NCBI GenBank assembly: GCA_026122225.1 | Contig: JANEZZ010001895.1 | Span: forward strand, 62,001-126,000 | Source of the DNA: Heloderma charlesbogerti | Lineage: Eukaryota > Chordata > Lepidosauria > Squamata > Helodermatidae | Direction: 5' to 3' | Length of the DNA: 64,000 bases | Part shown: positions 57,508 to 64,000 of the stretch, piece after piece | Position numbering within the stretch: position 1 is the stretch's first letter | How the letters are laid out: each line of letters begins with the position of its first letter | The notes under the pieces: model-generated | What the model was told of the DNA's origin: nothing | Seen by the model: only the letters and a program-made list of their open reading frames with translations | Database searches by the model: none | Made by a program: the position numbers and the translations under genes

Positions 57508-57650
57508 TCAGCCTTTCCCAACCTGATGCCCCCAGACTACAGGTCCTATCATCCCTGACTACAGACCATGCTGGCTGGTGCTGATGGGAATTGTATTCCA
57601 AAACATGTGGAGGCTGTTACATTGAGGGAGGTTGCTCTAAACAGATCAGA
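57508..57650. mobile_element. hAT MITE, palindromic type
   Basis: It starts cagcctttcccaacctgatg and has an inner pair 'ctacaggtcctatcatccct' and 'gatgggaattgtattccaaa', ending gaggttgctctaaa. The arms are imperfectly complementary around 'gaccatgctggctggtg', the layout of a common squamate MITE. Confidence 0.7.
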
Positions 57651-57687
57651 ACTATATTTACAACTTTCACTTATCCCAAAAATATTT

Positions 57688-57740
57688 ATGATTTATTTAT
57701 TACATTTTTATGCTGCCCAATGACCAAAGTTCTCTTGTCA
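57688..57740 (-). mobile_element. L2-like LINE 3' tail remnant
   Basis: It reads gatttatttattacattttt then atgctgcccaatgaccaaag, a worn antisense copy of the tail at 14229 and 62825. Confidence 0.65.
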
Positions 57741-58143
57741 GAACTTAATTGGTTCTGAACATAGAGGTAGGGCTTTGAATCCTTTCTTTACAGCACCATA
57801 CAGAAGTTGTGAAGCTAGGTCCAATCAAAAGCCTGGTGCACAATACATTCCAAGCATTGGTATTCTGAATCAGGTTCATGAGACTTCAGAGAGAAATTCA
57901 TACAGTGAGCCTCCTATTCTATTATTTTAGTGAGTCCAGAGAACATGATTCATAAATGATAGGGATGGAGGTGTTAGACACATGGCTTATAATAAGAGAA
58001 ATATTCTGAGTGTGCAGAATGCATAAGAAGAAACTGAACAAGGCTGATTATACACAGTTTCATCAATGAAGAAACAACCACTAACCACTGTGACACAAAC
58101 AAATGGAAAACAAAAGGCAGACATTAAAGAAAACTTTACTCAC

Positions 58144-58241
58144 TTGCCGATATCATCTTGATCAGCAAACTTCTCATCGTTGAAGCCAAACTGGTCAATA
58201 AAATTGGACGTCATTTGTTGCATCTGATAATCAGAAAAGGC
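58144..58241 (-). CDS. PPP6R3: PPP6R3 coding exon
   Basis: An exon of 98 bases, acceptor gttgccag, donor ggcaa/gtgagt. It encodes '[20 protein letters not shown]' then '[12 protein letters not shown]', matching the vertebrate protein almost residue for residue. It starts in phase 0 and ends with two bases of an Asn codon. Confidence 0.97.
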
Positions 58242-59833
58242 CTGGCAACCCCAGGACCAACGACAGTGATATAATGATTCTAATAATAGTCTAAATACTA
58301 CTTGCCCATTTTGTTCCAGAAATACTTTTGTTAAATTACATATACATATGTATGTTTGTATGTATGTATGAAAAGGCTATTTTATCATTAGGAAAAAGCT
58401 ATTTTATCATTAAGGACTACAAACTACCAGATGATTGAAACTTGGGAGTTTTAGGGCAAATGTTTGGTAAATGTTCAACTAAGGATTACCTTTGGCCTCA
58501 AACTTATCTTTTAAAAAGTAACAGGTAATACAAGTTTGGATGGATACTGACTGCAGTAGTGTGGAGAAAAGAACAAGAAGCATGGCACCTCCATCACTCA
58601 GAGGAATAGATAGAGAGGAGTCTTTGAGATATAACAAGACATACAGTAACAGCAACAGTTATTTTGGAGGCAATATTATCAAAGCAAAACTTTTAAGAGG
58701 CTATATCCATTCGTATATTTTTGGTGAAAAGAACAGTTCTGATGTTTCTGATGTTTGTGACTGATAACCCAAGCCACCAAAAGCTATTAAGCTGGCGACA
58801 TTTGATAATTCTTTGCATAGTCCACAGAAAAAGCAAAACCACGGTCCTACTTTACAGTGCCCTTAGTAAAAACTACTGCAGCTCCTTAAGTAAAAATGAT
58901 GTATTGTTGCTTTCCAGCAGCCATCAGTAACCTCCTGGAATAACAGCTATATTCAGATTTGGCAAAATACCATTGTATATATGAAGACAGTTCCGATGGC
59001 CATGGTTTAAGAAATCCGCAAACAAAGTAAGACTGGAGGGGAGGGGTGAGAGAAGGAGAAGAGCCATATTCTAGAATTGCAGCCAAACTAAGACTGCATT
59101 TTCTCCAACAGTTAAGTACATTTTCAGGGGATTTTTTAAAGTGCCAGAGATTGCCCCCCCAAATTATAAGGTGATTCAATCATTCCATTAGGGATGGACC
59201 AACTCTGCTGGAACAAGTCACACCTAAAGAACTAGTCATATATGCCTGTATTCGTACAACTGCCATAAACACCATTTCTAAATGGTCAGGACTTCATATG
59301 ACTGTGTGAACATTTGAGTCTGCTTTCCCTCATGGATAAGATGGACCACAGACTTCTTTTAATTCCATTGTAAAATGAAAGTCATCCCTGAAAGCAAGTA
59401 GGAAGAGGCTGTACAGAATTCACTTCACCGAGACTGTTCGAGAAATACCCCCAAAATATTTCCAGCACGAGGGTACTCACTCATTTGTGAAAGCAATTAT
59501 TTTTCTAAGGCAGCCAACTGGAACAAAACATGGAATGCAGTAATAAAAACATCTATTTTCAAATTTCTATGTCCCTCAGAAAGTGGAACTGACAAGTGTC
59601 AATAGAGAACTGAAATATTCTAATCAAATCATAGACCAAAATTACCTTGGAACTTGTGATCATACATTCCCAAATAGATAACATACCTTTCAGGATATGC
59701 CCTCAAATTGGTTTCTCTTTTTAAATATGCTACCCTTGAAAAGTTGCAAGATCCTAAAGCAAATCTCACAAGCAGCTCTTTTCAATCAAGGTATTAATGC
59801 ATACAACTGCAAACAGCCCAGAGTTTAACTCAC

Positions 59834-59920
59834 TTGCTGCAAAGAGGAATCCTGTGAGAAACCCGTTTCTTTAAAATCAATTTCATCATCACTGGATGAA
59901 TGAATATGACAGGTAGTAAC
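59834..59920 (-). CDS. PPP6R3: PPP6R3 most upstream exon in the window
   Basis: An exon of 87 bases, phase 0 to phase 0, acceptor tatctctag, donor cagcaa/gtgagt. It encodes '[20 protein letters not shown]' and 'FSQDSSLQQ'. No further PPP6R3 exon was found between 59921 and the right edge, so the next intron is longer than 4 kb. Confidence 0.96.
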
Positions 59921-62820
59921 CTAGAGATAAAAAGTTAAGGAATTAGCGTAGGAAAAAGAGTACTTCCATAAAATTCTGCCCTCATATAAAGGGTAGAAAC
60001 TTTTAAATTCCTTGTAGCAAAGCAAGACTAACACAACTATACCACACTGAGTACACCCACTGCTGGTTTTAAGGAGACATGTATAAAACCCAACATGTAT
60101 TGCTTATAATACAAGATAATGCCATTTTAAAAATAATGTTATTATACAGTGCAGCAGTTATCCACTGTAATGCAAATATTGCAACCTCTCAATACATTTC
60201 TGGCAATACATTTTTGTAATACTGGAATGCTCTCCAAAATCACTCCCATGTCTAAAATCACCACTTGGAAAAGAGTTAATGAAGTATTATTACCTCTCTT
60301 TTTTTAAAAAAAAGTATACACTAAACAAAAGGAGCCTCTTAGCAACACCTTATCAGTTGCAGTTATGCAGCACCACACAATAACAATGCAAGATTAATTA
60401 ACTTTTCCCTGAAGTACAAGATATTGGCCACTGCTGAAGTTTGAAGGCATGCTCGACTAGTCTGCAGTTTATTTCAGTGTAGCAAATAGTGTTGCAAACA
60501 CAATCCAAACCCAACTTTAGAAAATTAGCTCTCTAAATTAGTTCACAGTATGACCATCACATTGCTACAAACAATTCCTCGGGGGAAAGATCATGATAAC
60601 TTAGCAGGTATAATAAAGCAAGCCATGAAACAAAGAAACAAGTTCAAAAAGCTTAGTAGTGTTTACGTGTTTACAACCTCATTAAATTATTGCTGCAAAA
60701 GCCCTCACTTTTGGCTGAATGCGAACAATGTTAAAATTGTAACCAGGAAAATGCAAGTGAAGAAAAAACAAAACAAAAGACACAATAAAAAATGGAACTC
60801 CTACTTAAAGGCAGTTGTACGATTGTATTTATATTGATCTCTTCACTATTTCAGCACAGAGTCTGAAAAAGCCCAAAGCTTCACAACTTTTTTTTAATGT
60901 TTTCCAGACATTATCCAAATCTTCTAAGCACAAAGTTATGGTGTGTAAGCTGCTCTGTTGGGTTGGGTGTTTATAATTTTGTTATGTTTTTCATTGTTTT
61001 TAATGTATTTCTTTTATTATTGCTTTAATCTTTTGAAATCTTTATAGTTCCTATGATTGCAAGGTGCCTTGAATGCCATTTTCTTGGTAGAAAGGCGGGG
61101 TACAAATCAAATAAATAAAACATTATATACATCATGTTTTGCTTCAAGCATTGCCGAGAGGAATTTTAAGATTTAAATGGTAATACCGTAACAAGGTCAG
61201 AATATGCGCTACATGGATAGTAAATGCAATCCTGATCAGCACATCAACCTGTGCACTAGCTCCACAGGAACAGTCAGTCATATGATCCTATTAGCTATTT
61301 GATACTTTAATAATCAGATGGGGAGGAAAGAGGAGGAAAGAATTATAGAGCAAAATGTATGATCCCTTAGTACAAATTTGAGGAGTGCAGAAAGCACGGT
61401 AAGAGTTAAAGGTCGAATCCAAGAAGTCGTTTTTGAGCAAAGTATAAACAGCAGTATCACAGTGTACTAGTTTGGGGAAGGCATTTTAGGCATAAATACA
61501 AGAGCAACAAGGGGAAATATGTCAAAGTGGTAGAAATGAAATACAAATAGATCAACAGAGTAAACCAGTTTAAGGGGGGGTTAGCAGATGTATGCATCTG
61601 GAAACATATTTTCCTCTCAAACATCCATGTCTTATTTTTTATCAACCTGTTACTGCATACGTTTGGGGTATGTAATATATATCATACAGCCCTGTACACA
61701 TGTTTTAAAGCAAGTGATCAAATATCACAAAAAACAACAACACACAAATGGTCAAATATCACATGTGATATATACCTATAGATTTATTTATGTGTATGTT
61801 GCCTGCGTGCACAAGCATGTGCATTATTTACAGGCTGCTGTATAACAACAAATTATCTGGACAGCTCACAGAATAAAAACAACAGTGTATGTGCTGTGGG
61901 GGGTTTTCATGTGTTTGAAAAATATGTGCACTGTGCTATTGGCACAAAGTGGTATAACAAGGATAATATTTGACAATGTGTTGCTTTTATTACACCCATA
62001 CACTGAATACATAGTGCTGTGTGAAGCAGCCATGCAATTATATTTGGAGTTAAATTTGGAGTCACCAAGTTCACAGGAGTGCAAGCTTATGCTTTAGCTT
62101 TGTTAACAAATGGGTCTACAGAACACTAAACACTGCAGAGTTTGACAAAATGAAACACAAGGGCAAATATATGCTTGCATAGAACAAGCCACAAATATCC
62201 AAGTAAAAAATGGATGAAAGTGGATAGCAACGTCTGAGAAAAGGTAAGCTGTTATTTCTGGTAAACTGACTTCATATGAACATCAAGTAATGTTTTGTGA
62301 CTGAAACAGCCAGTATTGTTTTCAGATATCAAATGGAATCATCACATGCTAAGATCCAATAAGCCTTGGAACTTGTAGGTCTTCATTAAAATTGCTTTGC
62401 TCAGCTCTGGGCACCAAGTTCAAGAACAATGTCAAGAATGATTTGAAGGAGATTAAGAGTTCTAGATAGCAAATAATGAAGACAGGCTCACAGATCTTAG
62501 TACATTCAGATTTTAAAAGATAAGATTGACACATTTTCTGCTGTTTTTCAACATTTTAAAAGATATGGGGGGAATAATGGGTTAATTATTCAGTGTTATC
62601 TGACAAGGATAGCAAAAGCAGCAAAAGTTTTAAGTTACAGAGGAGCATGAGAAGCACAGGTCAACTGTAAGAGAAGTTGATCAATGAAATGAGCTACCCA
62701 GGGAGCTTAATATTTTTCTTGCAAGTTAAGATTGGACAGGAAATTCTAGAACAGGGGCTTCAAATACACGATGTCCTAGCCCAGTAAATTATGTTCAAGC
62801 AGAATAATCCATTAACTCCA
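59921..62820. other. PPP6R3 intron upstream of the last visible exon
   Basis: AT-rich DNA with one LINE tail at 60945-61105. I searched both strands for another PPP6R3 exon and saw none. Confidence 0.5.
60945..61105 (+). mobile_element. LINE 3' tail
   Basis: A T-rich stretch followed by 'aaggtgccttgaatgccatt' and 'ggtagaaaggcggggtacaa', then an aaat repeat. It is the sense-oriented end of an L2/CR1-type LINE, a different subfamily from 1-659. Confidence 0.7.
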
Positions 62821-62824
62821 CATC

Positions 62825-63760
62825 TATTTATTTATTTCATTTCCCTTCTATACTGCCCAATAGCTGAAGCTCTCTGGGCAGTTCACAAAAAAGAAAACCA
62901 AAGAGCACACAATAAAGCAATACAAAATATATAAAACATTAAAAGCATAGTAAACAATCCAACCAGAATACAACCAGAATAAAACCTAGCAGCAGTGCAG
63001 GGATTTAAAATACAGATTTAAAACAGCAAAGATAAAAGTCTAAAGAGCTAAAATGCTAAAATGGCTGGGAAAATAAAAATGTCTTCACCTGGCACCGGAA
63101 AGAATACAATGTCGGTGCCAGGTGAACCTCACTAGGGAGCTCATTCCACAGCCGGGGTGCCACAGCAGAAGACATCCTCCTACTAGTAGCCACCCACCTC
63201 ACTTCCTTTGGCAGGGGCTCACGGAGAAGGGCCGCTGAAGATGATCTTAAGGTCTGGGCAAACACATATGGGAGGAGGCAATCCTTCAGATAACCTGGCC
63301 CCAAGCCATTGAATGTTAATACCAGCACTTTGAATCGGGCCTGGAAATGGACTGGCAGCCAGTGCAGCTGGAAAAGTACTGGCATAATATGAGCCTGTTG
63401 GCCAGTCGCTGTTAACAATCTTGCTACCCTATTTTGGACCAGCTGAAGTTTCCGGACCGTTTTCAAAGGCAGCCCCACGTATAACGCATTGCAGTAATCC
63501 AGACGAGAGGTTATCAGAGCATGGATAATTGTAGCTAGGCTATCTCTGTCCAGATAAGGGCATAGTTGGTATACCAGCCTAAGCTGAGAAAAAGCGCTCC
63601 ATGCCACTGAGTTCACCTGTGCCTCAAGTGACAGTTCTGGATCCAAGAGCACCCTCAAACTACTAACGTGATTCTTTAGGGGGAGTGCAACCCCCTCCAG
63701 AACAGGTTGAATATCACCTAGCTGGGCAGACGAACCACCCATTAACAGTACCTCAGTATA
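62825..63760 (-). mobile_element. L2-like LINE, 3' kilobase with intact C-terminal frame
   Basis: It begins with the antisense tail (tttatttatttcatttccct, tatactgcccaatagctgaa). Above it, 63742-63056 is a 228-codon open frame with 'SRLDYCNALYVGLPLKTVRK', 'LQLVQNRVARLLTATG', 'VLFQLHWLPVHFQARFKVLV' and 'APRLWNELPSEVHLAPTLYS', the C-terminal region of an L2-type ORF2. There is no stop in the whole stretch, so it is rather young. The copy is 5'-truncated at about 63760. It lies in a PPP6R3 intron in sense with the gene. Confidence 0.85.
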
Positions 63761-64000
63761 TCTAACTCCGGGAACCTGTTTTTTAAAGTGTTACTGAAGA
63801 ATAATAGTGTAATAATAAGAATTTTAAAATCTTTTAAAAGCCAGTAAACAGGGATGGTTATGATGTTTGCAAGGCTTTACAGTTGAAATTTATTTGTTGA
63901 GCTCTAAAGAGCTATGTTAGCCACACCCAAGAGCTGAGATTTTTGAACAGGCTCACCATATACGATGGGCTACATCCAATGTGTGAGTGGACTTCTGCTT

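Larger units (their letters stand above)
50516..58143. other. Three PPP6R3 introns, mostly unique DNA
   Basis: The introns at 50516-53220, 53352-55306 and 55362-58143 hold an antisense LINE-like tail near 52420-52505 (ggtatttatatttatttatt then gctgcttttcagaacaaagc), the LINE end at 56445-56910 and the MITE at 57508-57650. I see no other feature. Confidence 0.55.
23482..59920 (-). other. PPP6R3: PPP6R3 gene, 3' part (ten coding exons)
   Basis: PPP6R3 (SAPS3) is a regulatory subunit that binds the catalytic subunit of protein phosphatase 6 and directs its activity. The ten exons here join in frame: 59920-59834, 58241-58144, 55361-55307, 53351-53221, 50515-50397, 49441-49288, 49095-48989, 48476-48326, 40736-40614 and 23533-23482. 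They total 1077 coding bases, 358 residues and a TGA stop. All ten acceptors read AG and all donors GT. This is the acidic, Ser-rich C-terminal part; the conserved SAPS region is beyond the right edge. Identity rests on close agreement with the vertebrate PPP6R3 C-terminus as I know it. Confidence 0.97.

Overview
The window is nuclear DNA of a vertebrate, most likely a squamate reptile (lizard or snake). No database search was possible, so this rests on content: spliced vertebrate exons, BovB-type LINEs, CR1-, L2- and L1-like LINEs, tRNA-derived SINEs of the squamate kind, hAT-type MITEs and several DIRS-like tyrosine-recombinase retrotransposons. There is no sign of bacterial gene organisation. 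Most open reading frames in the window are chance frames or pieces of mobile elements.

Host genes. The one securely identified gene is PPP6R3 (regulatory subunit 3 of protein phosphatase 6) on the minus strand. Ten coding exons lie between 59920 and 23482. Their phases join into one frame of 358 codons plus a stop, which is the acidic C-terminal part of the protein; the N-terminal SAPS region lies beyond the right edge. The last coding exon has only 52 coding bases and follows a 17 kb intron full of mobile elements. Downstream, on the plus strand, an exon-like open frame at 14873-15058 has good splice sites but no firm identity.

Left part (1-13.5 kb). An L2-like LINE tail and an L1-like 3' end precede a long plus-strand DIRS element (about 1768-10276). 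That element was invaded by two hAT MITEs, an L2 tail, a CR1 tail and a 2 kb CR1, and the CR1 was itself invaded by another hAT MITE. Just beyond the DIRS end sits a nearly full-length minus-strand BovB (10299-13515) with an 11-bp target-site duplication. The middle (13.5-22 kb) is mostly unique DNA with one SINE fragment and the exon candidates.

PPP6R3 region (22-64 kb). The last intron carries a second plus-strand DIRS (about 23641-30656), containing a CR1 and a hAT MITE, and a third, older DIRS on the minus strand (about 32380-40470). The third is split by a 1.8 kb hAT element with a ZBED5/Charlie-like transposase fossil. The next intron holds a SINE, two MITEs and two 5'-truncated BovB copies, each with a visible duplication. 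Introns further upstream are mostly unique, with scattered LINE tails.

The most unusual structure is a family of GC-rich hAT-type MITEs (2364-3150, 4330-4889, 6358-6844, 28694-29361). They are packed with palindromes of alternating sequence, including a 110-base inverted repeat with perfect arms at 4521-4630.
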